A stretch of 64,000 nt of DNA from Alphaproteobacteria bacterium. Lineage in GTDB: Bacteria; Bacteroidota; Bacteroidia; Bacteroidales; FEN-979. The stretch is from positions 124,001 through 188,000 of the forward strand of contig SACF01000001.1 in the NCBI GenBank assembly GCA_009928665.1, read 5' to 3'. A program made the translations under genes and the position numbers. Positions 8,640-16,872 of the stretch are shown here, piece after piece (within the stretch, counting starts at the first letter, position 1; the number at the start of each line of letters is the position of its first letter). Below the pieces are notes generated by a model that was not told the DNA's origin, searched no databases, and saw nothing but the letters and a program-made list of their open reading frames with translations.

Positions 8640-11147
8640 TTGTTCGCTGTGTCTGATAAAATCAATACACTGAGTTTTTTACTGACGGGAATCTTTCTTT
8701 TTTGCCTGGGGAATATTGTGTTAGCAGGTACTCCGCAGAATCATGCGTTTGATTCGGCATTCAGATCAAAAAAGATTATTCCGGCCGTTAGGATTGACAC
8801 CCCGCCTAAGATAGATGGATTATTGAATGAGCATTTCTGGCGAACACTCCCCGCGGCAAAGGATTTTGTTCAATATTCACCCTTAAACGGCGCTTTCCCC
8901 TCTTATCCTACAGAGGTGCGGTTCGCCTATGATGATATGGCGTTGTACATCGGCGCAACGATGTTCGATGCACATCCCGACAGCATTTGTAAAGAACTGG
9001 GACGCAGGGATCAGGTCGAGTCACTGAATAATGATATCATCTCTTTCGACATCCTTCCGTACGATGATGATCTGAACATGTATGAGTTCAAACTTTCGCC
9101 GGCTAATGTGCAAAACGACTGTAAGTATTCTGCGATCGGAAATGATATTACCTGGGATGCAGTATGGGAAAGCGCCACATCCGTTAACAACGAGGGATGG
9201 ATCGCAGAGGTAAGGATCCCTTACTCCGCTTTGCGTTTTCCAAGAACCCCGAAACAAATCTGGGGGATCAACATGTGGCGGAACCTGCAACGTCGCGGGG
9301 AATATTCTACCTGGACTTTCGTGGATATCAACGATCAGAATATTTTCAGATATTATGGTGATCTGGCTGGCATCGACAGTATTCAGCCGCCGGTTCGGCT
9401 CTCTTTTTCGCCCTATCTTTCAGGCTACCTTGAGAAAAATCCGGATACAAAAAACTGGCAATACTTCATTCGGGGCGGATTGGACCTGCGATATGGTATC
9501 AACGAAAGCTATACCCTCGACATGATGCTGATCCCCGATTTCGGACAGGTGCAATCTGATGATCAGGTGCTCAACCTCACCCCTTTTGAAATCCGGTACG
9601 ATGAAAAACGCCAGTTCTTTACAGAAGCGACCGAACTGTTCGATAAATGCGAGATTTTTTATTCCCGCCGTGTAGGAAGCGTTCCGAAAAATTTCTATGC
9701 GCCATACGACAGCTTGAATATCAATGAAATAGTGTCGAAAAATCCGGAAGAGACCCGTATTATTAATGCTACAAAAATATCAGGACGCGATGTCCGGGGA
9801 CTTGGAATCGGCTTTTTCAACGGAATGACCACCAACACCTGGGGAATCCTCGAGGACACGCTTACCGGTAACCAACGCAGGATTATGTCGCAACCCTTCA
9901 CCAACTATAACGTTCTGGTTCTGGACCAGAATCTTAAAAATAACTCCTATGTTACCCTGATCAATACCAACTATTATACTCCGGCCGATCGTTATACAGC
10001 CAACGTTACCGGCGTTGAGACAAAACTTTGCAATAAAAAAAATACCATGGCATTTTTCGGGCGGGGTATCGTAAGCCAACGGTTCCATGAGGGAATTTCT
10101 CCCGTATTCGGCCACCGGTATACCCTCGAAATTTCAAAACCCAGCGGGAGATTTCAATACAGCATTTTCCGCGATGAGATCGGAAGCACCTACGACCCCA
10201 ATGACATGGGTTTCTTGTTGTACAACAATGAAGCAATAAACAGGCTGACCCTGAATTATACCATTTCCGATCCGGTCTGGATCATTCGGAATTCTCAGTC
10301 TTATTTCTCGACCACCTATAAAACCCTCGTAAAACCATACAGCTTTACCGGACTTGAATTCGAAGTCTACAACCAGACGGTCTATAAAAACATGTGGAAT
10401 TCATTCATCGACTTCTCCGTCCAACCCTTGGGGAGCAACGACTATTATGAAGCAAGGGTATGGGGCTGGATATATAAAAAACCATGGAGCTATAACACGG
10501 AGGTCAATATTGGCACCGACCAGAGAAAAATGTTTCGGATATCCAGTGGCCTGGGTTGTATTCATGCTCCCGACAACAGAAATTTCAATTACTGGATCAG
10601 CCTGATTCCCCGGTTCCGGTTTTCCGACCAGTTCACGGTTTCGGTGTCGTTCAATTACGATATGAATTACAACGACCGGGGATGGGTTAATACTTTGTAT
10701 GATTCCGTCGCTGAACCAACCATCTGGTTCGGACGCAGAGATGTATCCACCTTTAACAATATCCTGAATATCAAATACATCTTTAACACTAAAACCTCGG
10801 TCACCCTGAGAGCCCGACATTATTGGTCAACGGCTAAGTATTTTGAATATTACCGCCTGGGCCATGATGGCGAACTCAGCCGGGCAGATTATCCATATAA
10901 TGCGGACCTCAGCTATAACGCCTTCTCTGTCGATCTTCAGTTTGTTTGGTACTTCGCTCCGGGAAGCGAGCTCAGCGTAGTCTGGAAAAATAATATCAAT
11001 ACGCTGAACGAACTGTCTTTGCTGAATTACTGGGATGACCTTACCGGAACCTTAAACTCCCCCCAAACCAACAGTTTTTCGGTAAAAGTGCTTTATTATA
11101 TTGATTATCTCAATATTAAAAAACTATTTATCCGAAAGAAAGGTTGA
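8640..11147 (+). CDS. DUF5916-domain outer-membrane protein with carbohydrate-binding family 9-like domain
   Basis: The 835-residue protein has an N-terminal signal peptide (hydrophobic about 9-30, cleavage near VLAGT), then a CBM9-like beta-sandwich (about 45-250: IDGLLNEHFWRTLP, VRFAYDDMALYIGATMFD, EVRIPYSALRFP) and a long DUF5916 region rich in alternating aromatic strands, expected to form an outer-membrane barrel. The start is uncertain: the frame opens at TTG 8640, GTG 8649 is possible, and no ATG is in a sensible place. A TAnnTTTG match (TACTTTTG, 8635-8642) overlaps the putative start, so the promoter may be coincidental. Function is unknown; such proteins are common in Bacteroidetes, often near peptidases, as here. 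Confidence 0.78.
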   Translation: MFAVSDKINTLSFLLTGIFLFCLGNIVLAGTPQNHAFDSAFRSKKIIPAVRIDTPPKIDGLLNEHFWRTLPAAKDFVQYSPLNGAFPSYPTEVRFAYDDMALYIGATMFDAHPDSICKELGRRDQVESLNNDIISFDILPYDDDLNMYEFKLSPANVQNDCKYSAIGNDITWDAVWESATSVNNEGWIAEVRIPYSALRFPRTPKQIWGINMWRNLQRRGEYSTWTFVDINDQNIFRYYGDLAGIDSIQPPVRLSFSPYLSGYLEKNPDTKNWQYFIRGGLDLRYGINESYTLDMMLIPDFGQVQSDDQVLNLTPFEIRYDEKRQFFTEATELFDKCEIFYSRRVGSVPKNFYAPYDSLNINEIVSKNPEETRIINATKISGRDVRGLGIGFFNGMTTNTWGILEDTLTGNQRRIMSQPFTNYNVLVLDQNLKNNSYVTLINTNYYTPADRYTANVTGVETKLCNKKNTMAFFGRGIVSQRFHEGISPVFGHRYTLEISKPSGRFQYSIFRDEIGSTYDPNDMGFLLYNNEAINRLTLNYTISDPVWIIRNSQSYFSTTYKTLVKPYSFTGLEFEVYNQTVYKNMWNSFIDFSVQPLGSNDYYEARVWGWIYKKPWSYNTEVNIGTDQRKMFRISSGLGCIHAPDNRNFNYWISLIPRFRFSDQFTVSVSFNYDMNYNDRGWVNTLYDSVAEPTIWFGRRDVSTFNNILNIKYIFNTKTSVTLRARHYWSTAKYFEYYRLGHDGELSRADYPYNADLSYNAFSVDLQFVWYFAPGSELSVVWKNNINTLNELSLLNYWDDLTGTLNSPQTNSFSVKVLYYIDYLNIKKLFIRKKG

Positions 11148-11170
11148 CCATCTGGAACCCCTCCTTTTTG

Positions 11171-11178
11171 TAATTTTG
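11171..11178 (+). promoter_or_regulatory. Candidate -7 element for the M28 peptidase gene
   Basis: TAATTTTG matches TAnnTTTG 14 bases before ATG 11192. The nearest TTG upstream (11144-11146) is 24 bases away, longer than usual. Weak but plausible. Confidence 0.35.
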
Positions 11179-11191
11179 CAGAAAAACCGGG

Positions 11192-12583
11192 ATGATGAAA
11201 AGACTCGTTTTCGTTTTTGCTTTTTTTGTCGGATTTACGGGAACCGAAGTCATTTCCGGGAATCCTGATAGTCTGGTAATCGGAAATTTTTTCAGTGAAG
11301 CACTGACCCATCCGGTAGCTTACCACAACCTCGGATTTCTCTGTAACAATTTTCAGGGAAGGTTGTGCGGTACTTTACAGGCCGAAAAGGCTGTTGCATG
11401 GGTATACCGGATGTTAAAAGAAATGAATCCCGACACCGTATACCTGCAACCCTTAACCGTTAAACGATGGGAACGTGGTGAGAAGGAAGTTGCCCGTGTG
11501 AAATCAAGTGCTGTTGGAAAACAGGTTCTCAACATCTGTGCATTGGGAAGCTCCATAGGTACCGGGTCAAAAGGCATAGAAGCAGAGGTGGTCGAAGTGG
11601 CCGGCTTTGAACAGCTCGACGACCTTGGGCGCGAAGGGATTTCGGGCAAAATTGTGTTTTTTAACCGTTGTGCCAATCCCACCTGGTTCTATACTTTCAA
11701 TGCCTATGCAGAAGTGGTGGCATTGCGTGCACGCGGAGCGCTCTATGCGGCGAAATACGGGGCTATCGGAGTTATCGTACGCTCTGCAACGCTTTCCCAC
11801 GACGATTATCCCCACACCGGTATCCAGCATTATGCCGACTCGGTAATCCGCATCCCTGCCGTAGCTGTCAGCACCAATGGAGCCGATTCCCTGTCCGCCT
11901 GGCTTAAAGTAGACCATCGTTTGCGATTGTTTATACGGACAACCTGCATGGAACTTTCCGAAACCGGCAGTTTTAATGTAATTGCAGAAATAAAAGGAAC
12001 GGTTCACCCCGAAAAGATTATTGCGTTCGGTGGTCATATTGATGCCTGGGATCTGGGACAGGGGGCCCATGACGATGGCGCCGGAGTGGTTCAGACCATG
12101 GAAGTGCTGAGACTATTTAAACAGTTGCAGATTAAACCGGCCAACACCCTTCGCCTGGTGGTTTTCATGGATGAAGAATATGCGCAACGGGGAGCCACAG
12201 CTTACGCCAGCGCTGTTGGTATTAAAAATGAATCCCATATCGCCGCAATTGAATCAGACCGGGGTGGCTTCACACCGCAGGGATTTTCCATCGATGCAAC
12301 GGATAAACAGGTTGATCTGATCCGCCGCTGGCAGCCACTTTTAGAGCCATATGGATACTGGTCGTTCGCGAAAGGGGGCAGCGGAGTCGATATCGGCCCA
12401 TTGAAAAAATATGGATTCCCTTTGATCGCCCTGGTCACCGATTCACAACGATATTTTGATTACCAGCACGCCGGTTCCGATACATTTGACAAGATCAGTC
12501 CCCGGGAACTTCAACTCGGAAGCGCCGGAATTGCTTCACTGGTCTACCTGATCGACAAATACAGCAACCTGTTGGCTCCTTGA
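11192..12583 (+). CDS. Secreted M28-family metallopeptidase with PA domain (carboxypeptidase Q-like)
   Basis: The 463-residue protein has a signal peptide (MKRLVFVFAFFVGFTG...), a PA insertion (about 115-245) and an M28 di-zinc aminopeptidase/carboxypeptidase domain. Metal ligands and catalytic residues are visible: GGHIDAWDLGQGAHDDGAG (His and two Asp), DEEYAQRG (catalytic Glu pair), IESDRGG and the late YQHAGSDTFDKI histidine. The best match is the plasma glutamate carboxypeptidase (CPQ) branch. It acts outside the cytoplasm in peptide degradation. Two ATG codons stand in tandem at the start. Confidence 0.88.
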   Translation: MMKRLVFVFAFFVGFTGTEVISGNPDSLVIGNFFSEALTHPVAYHNLGFLCNNFQGRLCGTLQAEKAVAWVYRMLKEMNPDTVYLQPLTVKRWERGEKEVARVKSSAVGKQVLNICALGSSIGTGSKGIEAEVVEVAGFEQLDDLGREGISGKIVFFNRCANPTWFYTFNAYAEVVALRARGALYAAKYGAIGVIVRSATLSHDDYPHTGIQHYADSVIRIPAVAVSTNGADSLSAWLKVDHRLRLFIRTTCMELSETGSFNVIAEIKGTVHPEKIIAFGGHIDAWDLGQGAHDDGAGVVQTMEVLRLFKQLQIKPANTLRLVVFMDEEYAQRGATAYASAVGIKNESHIAAIESDRGGFTPQGFSIDATDKQVDLIRRWQPLLEPYGYWSFAKGGSGVDIGPLKKYGFPLIALVTDSQRYFDYQHAGSDTFDKISPRELQLGSAGIASLVYLIDKYSNLLAP

Positions 12584-12701
12584 ATCACCATACCTGGAAC
12601 GAGCCGGACTGGTTTCATAACGGGATAAGCTCCCTTCAAACCATATGAATCCCCTGATATCTTCAACTGATTTGCAAATCGAATTTCCTATTAAAAGAAT
12701 T

Positions 12702-13262
12702 ATGACACTTACAAGAGAAAAAGCGCTGGAACTTTTACACTACTATGTGAAAAATGAAAAAATGATCTTTCATTGCCTGGCCTCTGAAGCCGTGTTGAAA
12801 GGTATTGCCCGAAAATTGGGACAAGATGAAGAGAAATGGGCAATGGCCGGCCTTTTACACGATCTCGATGTGGAAGTTACCCACGCCGACCCGCTGGTTC
12901 ATGGGACACAAACAACAAGCCTGCTCAAAGATTATAATGTTGATCCCGAAATCCTCGATGCCATCAGCATGCACAACGAATGTTCTGCCGGAAAGGAACG
13001 AAACACCGAATTCCAGCACGCACTCGCCGCCGGGGAAACCATAACCGGACTGATCTTTGCCACCACTTATGTCTATCCCGACAGGAAGCTCTCCAGCGTG
13101 AAACCAAAGTCCGTGGTCAAACGAATGAAAGAAAAAATATTTGCTGCCTCCGTGAAACGAGAAAATATTATGGAATGCGAGAAATTCGGAATCCCGATCG
13201 ATGAATTTGCGGCCCTGGCCATCAATTCCATGTTACCGATAGCTGGCGAATTAGGTTTGTGA
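12702..13262 (+). CDS. HD/HDIG-domain metal-dependent phosphohydrolase
   Basis: The 186-residue protein (from ATG 12702, MTLTREKALELL) is a compact HD domain: an HCLASEAV helix, then the signature GLLHDLDVEVTH and a later SMHNECS helix. In-frame codons back to 12645 lack the family pattern, so the shorter form is preferred. Small HDIG proteins of this type are common in anaerobes; the substrate is unknown (nucleotides or nucleotide second messengers are usual for the superfamily). Its 3' end overlaps the convergent PepSY gene by 12 bases. Confidence 0.82.
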   Translation: MTLTREKALELLHYYVKNEKMIFHCLASEAVLKGIARKLGQDEEKWAMAGLLHDLDVEVTHADPLVHGTQTTSLLKDYNVDPEILDAISMHNECSAGKERNTEFQHALAAGETITGLIFATTYVYPDRKLSSVKPKSVVKRMKEKIFAASVKRENIMECEKFGIPIDEFAALAINSMLPIAGELGL

Positions 13263-14876
13263 ACGGGGGTGTTTCCTTCGTGCAAGCCACCAACTGAAAA
13301 AACCGGAAACCAGAATGACGAGCGTCATCAGTCCAATGAGTGGTACAATCAATATGTAAAAACCTCCCAAAACCGGTTGAAATATACGGCCTGTATGGAT
13401 CTCTAATGCAAGATTCCACAATGAAATGGGGCTCTGAGAAATTATTGCTTCGGGCATTGCGGGGAATGGATTCTTCCCCTTTACAGCCATAATCCCAACA
13501 GCATAATCAAAAACAACTTCTATTGAATCATTAACACGGCAAAAACCTGCCACACTTACCTGGCCAAAAGGAGGTCCTTCCACTCCTGTTCGGTAATAGG
13601 GCAATTTTGTAATATAATCGGTAATTGCTCCGGTTTCAGTGTTCCAGATAAAAATCCCGCTGAATGAACCAATCAGATACCCGGACCCGGGTATTTTCTT
13701 CAGGACATTGATGCCCATTACACTAACGGGAGGCTGATAGGGTAATAATTTCAGCTTCTTGTTAAACTGAAGATCCGCTTCGAATATCCCTTCCTGAGTC
13801 GCCACAATGAACCGCCCCGACTCCCGATCAAATTCAAAATCACGGAGTTTATCGAACCATGGATTGGGGCTGTCGAGTTCGGAAAAGGGAATCGGCTGTA
13901 CCCGGGAACCGGCAATGGGTATAAGCAGAGGCGGCCTAAGGAACATCCCGGTGAAGGTCGTGAGGATCAGCACCGGGAAAAGCCACGATCCTACAATATT
14001 GTGCCACCTGAGCGTGCCCCTGTTGAATCTTTTTAACCTGGAACGATGCAATTCATCTTTCAAACGCCTGATTCGATGTGGAATCAGAAAATAGATCAAT
14101 CCTGTTATACACAGCAGAATAATACTCAGGCCGACAAAATCGACAAGGATTTTTCCTGCAAATCCATAGATCTCGCCGCTGTGAACAACCCAGAAAGTTC
14201 TGAAAAGCCCCACCTTCCCGTCCCATCCTTCAGGTGGTGGGATCGAAATAATACTGAATTTCGGAATTTGAACCTTTGTCGAATTTATGACCGTTTTTCT
14301 CTTCGCAATACCATTATCAGGGGAACGATCGGATGCATGATGATTTTCGTCTTTTTCAGGGTTATTCCCCGGTATTGTCATCATCAGAAGTGACCTTGAC
14401 ATGACCATTAAGGTATCCCCAACGGTGATAATTTTCACGATACGCTCGTCACCCGAAGGCAGTTCTATACGGGCCCACCTTCCCTTTTTGAAATCGTACC
14501 GGAACATTCCGAACAGTGTTCCGGCGTATAATCCTGACCTTTTATTGAAATGGACAGTATTGATTTTCCGGTTATCCACACCCTTCGGAAAACCAGTGTT
14601 GAACGCTCTGAACTGTTGGTACGAAGAATTAGTCAGCCAAACCCCCAGATTTCCGTAAACCAGAATAGAATCATCTGAAATTTGCTCAGAGCCTTTAATT
14701 GCCGCAAGATTCCAGTTGTTATATCGGTAAGCCGATGGAAGGAAATTCCGGTCTATATTTATTCCCGATAACAGATTCCTGTGATTCAAAATGATTCCTG
14801 ATATCGCGAAAAATAAAATGAAAAGCGTAGCAACCAGACTGAACCACTTGTGGTATTTCCGGAAAAAATTGCGCAT
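13251..14876 (-). CDS. PepSY-associated transmembrane protein
   Basis: The 541-residue protein starts MRNFFRKYHKWFSLVATLF, with the HKW motif and first membrane helix (about 12-30) of PepSY-associated TM proteins (PF03929). Other helices lie near 235-265, 295-315 and 510-530; the segment LRWHNIVGSW carries a conserved His. A large periplasmic part between the helices contains beta-propeller-like repeats (VGDTLMV, SGYLIGSFSGIF). Members often act as inner-membrane ferric or siderophore reductases, but that is inference here. It is downstream of the nitric-oxide operon, separated by a strong hairpin. Confidence 0.78.
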   Translation of the reverse strand: MRNFFRKYHKWFSLVATLFILFFAISGIILNHRNLLSGINIDRNFLPSAYRYNNWNLAAIKGSEQISDDSILVYGNLGVWLTNSSYQQFRAFNTGFPKGVDNRKINTVHFNKRSGLYAGTLFGMFRYDFKKGRWARIELPSGDERIVKIITVGDTLMVMSRSLLMMTIPGNNPEKDENHHASDRSPDNGIAKRKTVINSTKVQIPKFSIISIPPPEGWDGKVGLFRTFWVVHSGEIYGFAGKILVDFVGLSIILLCITGLIYFLIPHRIRRLKDELHRSRLKRFNRGTLRWHNIVGSWLFPVLILTTFTGMFLRPPLLIPIAGSRVQPIPFSELDSPNPWFDKLRDFEFDRESGRFIVATQEGIFEADLQFNKKLKLLPYQPPVSVMGINVLKKIPGSGYLIGSFSGIFIWNTETGAITDYITKLPYYRTGVEGPPFGQVSVAGFCRVNDSIEVVFDYAVGIMAVKGKNPFPAMPEAIISQSPISLWNLALEIHTGRIFQPVLGGFYILIVPLIGLMTLVILVSGFFSWWLARRKHPRSQT

Positions 14877-14898
14877 GCCTGCAACGATGATAAAAGGG

Positions 14899-14934
14899 AA
14901 GGCTGAAGCATCGGTTTTTCGATGCTTCAGCCTT
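14899..14934 (-). terminator. Hairpin terminator after the nitric-oxide operon
   Basis: A perfect 15-bp stem (14899-14913 with 14920-14934) and a 6-base loop lie between the stop of the DUF438 gene and the start of the PepSY gene. On the minus strand an A-rich stretch precedes it, and a short pyrimidine run (TTCCCTTTTAT) follows. It should end or attenuate the operon transcript before the PepSY gene. Confidence 0.72.
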
Positions 14935-14945
14935 TTCCCGGTTCG

Positions 14946-16472
14946 TCATTTTCTGAAATAGGTGTGAAACAATCCATCAGTACCGGTTTCTGAACGAGTC
15001 TGATAGCCGGCTGCAGCCATTTCCTCAATCATGGGTGCCGGCGGAAACGGAGTAATCACTTCATAAACCTCCCCCGGAAGCAACGCGGCACACTCCTCCT
15101 GAACTTGTGCAAGGGGATGTATGCCCTTGGCCAGTAATGGTCTGGCATCCAAAACTACTTTTGAAACCGGATGATCCGGCTCGGCTACTTTACCTCCGGC
15201 ATCAGCCTGTTCGTTCTTTTTCGCAGATTCTGATCTTTCGCTCTTCCGGTAACTCAACAACCGCTGATCGCCTGAAAGCGCCCTTTTTTCCGTCAAATCC
15301 TGCGACATTTCAACGGTCCCAAGATACTCACCCTTTTCGTTCCGCAGTGCTAAATATTCAATATGGATGAACTTTCCACCCATCTGAATCCAGAATGGAG
15401 CGCTGTCGGCCTTACCACTCTTAAAATCACCCACGATCTGATCCACGATATGAACACTAGAAGGCGGATGACACATGCGAACATCACGGCCTAAAATCGC
15501 TCTGTTCCGGTCGAAAATCCGTTCTTTCCCCTGAGAGAAGTATTTTACCTTATCGTTACGGTCGACAAAAGTAATATCAACAGGAAGCGTGTTCAGCATG
15601 GCCAGCAACTCTTCTGTTGTGAACCTTCCACTGGGGAGATTCACCGTCCCCTCTTCAGCCGAAACCTCCGTTTCTGCTTCAACTCCCTGCGGCTTCCAGG
15701 TGAACTTCGGGTCATACAAACAATAACCGATCTCCAGGGTTTGACGATAAACTTCGTACCAATCGGCTTCACTAAGCTTATCAAGTGTCATTGGAAACAG
15801 GATCTCCTCCTCCTTCATGATCATGTCGGTTATAGCTTTAGCAGCCGGTTTTAGGTGAAGATCGATTTTCATTTCCATCATCTCGGTCGTGAATTCACCC
15901 GGCATGTTCAGTGCATTGATCGCATTTTTCAACAGATCGCGGGTCTCATCGTGTTTTCCCCACATGACTTTGGGTGGCCCGGTAATTCCGTATTTCTCGA
16001 GAAACGGAAAGAGTAGGTTCTCCTTCCGCCTGTAATGTTTATCAACATCCATCAGGCTGTTAAACAGCGTCTTAATTGTGTTGAGATACTTTTCTTTGCC
16101 GGAACTCTGCATTTCATCAGCCACCCGGCTGAATAATACGTTGAGCTGATCTGCTACCTTTATAAGTTCTTTGTTCTCCTGTTTGAACGTGTCGACCGGA
16201 TGACCCGGCGCTACGATTTTCATTCCGGCCAGATCGATATGACCCTCAAGCGCTTCTGTGTGAACATCACACAAACGAAGAACTTCCGTTTCGGGCAATC
16301 CTTCGTTGATCAACGCCTGTTCTACCTCCACCACCTCACCATAAGGAATTTTTGCCATAAGTTCTACCATTCGTGCCCTTACTGCTTCCGGGGCCACCCC
16401 TTCGTGCAGCTGCAGGATCATGTGCTTTAACAACTCCTTCCTGCTCCTTGAATTATTGATCAGTTCACTCAT
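14946..16472 (-). CDS. DUF438-hemerythrin-PAS-DUF2249 protein
   Basis: The 508-residue cytoplasmic protein has four recognisable parts: DUF438 (about 12-85, ELMAKIPYGEVVEVEQ), a hemerythrin-like four-helix bundle (about 92-230; DVDKHYRRKENLLFP, HDETRD and MKEEEILFP supply di-iron His/Glu ligands), a PAS domain (about 290-400; GRDVRMCHPPSSVHIVDQ, often haem- or ligand-binding) and a C-terminal DUF2249 (about 440-508; LDARPLLAKGIHPL). Hemerythrin/DUF2249 proteins are recurrent members of NO-response regulons. It starts 5 bases after the cupin stop, so it is clearly in the qNor operon. It probably senses, buffers or repairs NO damage. Confidence 0.85.
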   Translation of the reverse strand: MSELINNSRSRKELLKHMILQLHEGVAPEAVRARMVELMAKIPYGEVVEVEQALINEGLPETEVLRLCDVHTEALEGHIDLAGMKIVAPGHPVDTFKQENKELIKVADQLNVLFSRVADEMQSSGKEKYLNTIKTLFNSLMDVDKHYRRKENLLFPFLEKYGITGPPKVMWGKHDETRDLLKNAINALNMPGEFTTEMMEMKIDLHLKPAAKAITDMIMKEEEILFPMTLDKLSEADWYEVYRQTLEIGYCLYDPKFTWKPQGVEAETEVSAEEGTVNLPSGRFTTEELLAMLNTLPVDITFVDRNDKVKYFSQGKERIFDRNRAILGRDVRMCHPPSSVHIVDQIVGDFKSGKADSAPFWIQMGGKFIHIEYLALRNEKGEYLGTVEMSQDLTEKRALSGDQRLLSYRKSERSESAKKNEQADAGGKVAEPDHPVSKVVLDARPLLAKGIHPLAQVQEECAALLPGEVYEVITPFPPAPMIEEMAAAGYQTRSETGTDGLFHTYFRK

Positions 16473-16476
16473 TTTT

Positions 16477-16806
16477 TTATCCTTTAATCATTGTTAAAAC
16501 CATCTTAAACTTCTCAACAGCATTCACCGCGTGCGGAATCCCGGCCGGCATAATAATGGCATCACCCGCCCCCAGGGTGAAAGGAATCTCGTTAATGACA
16601 ATTTCAGCGTTCCCTTCTACGACCTGAACCAGTGCGTCGAAAGGCGCTGAATGGGTACTTAACCGCTGACCCTTGTCAAAGGAGAATAAAGTGACCGTTC
16701 CTGCTGTGCGGTCGATGACTCTTTTACTGATAATACCCTCGGCTGAATAATCTACCTTTCCTGGGAATCTGAACACGTTTGAGTGTTCGAAAATGCTCTT
16801 TTCCAT
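16477..16806 (-). CDS. Cupin-domain protein of the nitric-oxide operon
   Basis: The 109-residue single cupin barrel keeps the metal-ligand histidines (STHSAPFDALVQVVEG; MPAGIPHAV). It lies 66 bases downstream of qNor and only 4 bases ahead of the DUF438 gene. Small cupins recur beside NO reductase or hybrid-cluster-protein genes in anaerobes, so a role in nitrosative stress is likely, but the ligand is unknown. Confidence 0.82.
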   Translation of the reverse strand: MEKSIFEHSNVFRFPGKVDYSAEGIISKRVIDRTAGTVTLFSFDKGQRLSTHSAPFDALVQVVEGNAEIVINEIPFTLGAGDAIIMPAGIPHAVNAVEKFKMVLTMIKG

Positions 16807-16872
16807 AATTTGTTTTTTTTAATTAAACCCTTACTATCTTGACTTTATTTTGAAATTTTATTTTTGTTTGGA

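Noticed and set aside
8635-8642. TACTTTTG as promoter of the DUF5916 gene
   Set aside because: It overlaps the only plausible start codons, would give almost no leader and has no -33 element, so it may be chance.
11567-12070. Open frame of 167 codons on the minus strand
   Set aside because: It is inside the M28 peptidase gene in antisense; the sense frame has clear catalytic motifs and the antisense peptide none.
4055-16806. The two small cupins (4055-4372 and 16477-16806) as a recent duplication
   Set aside because: They share only the general barrel and the S/T-x-P-F-D turn; metal-ligand residues and surrounding sequence differ, so they are distant relatives.
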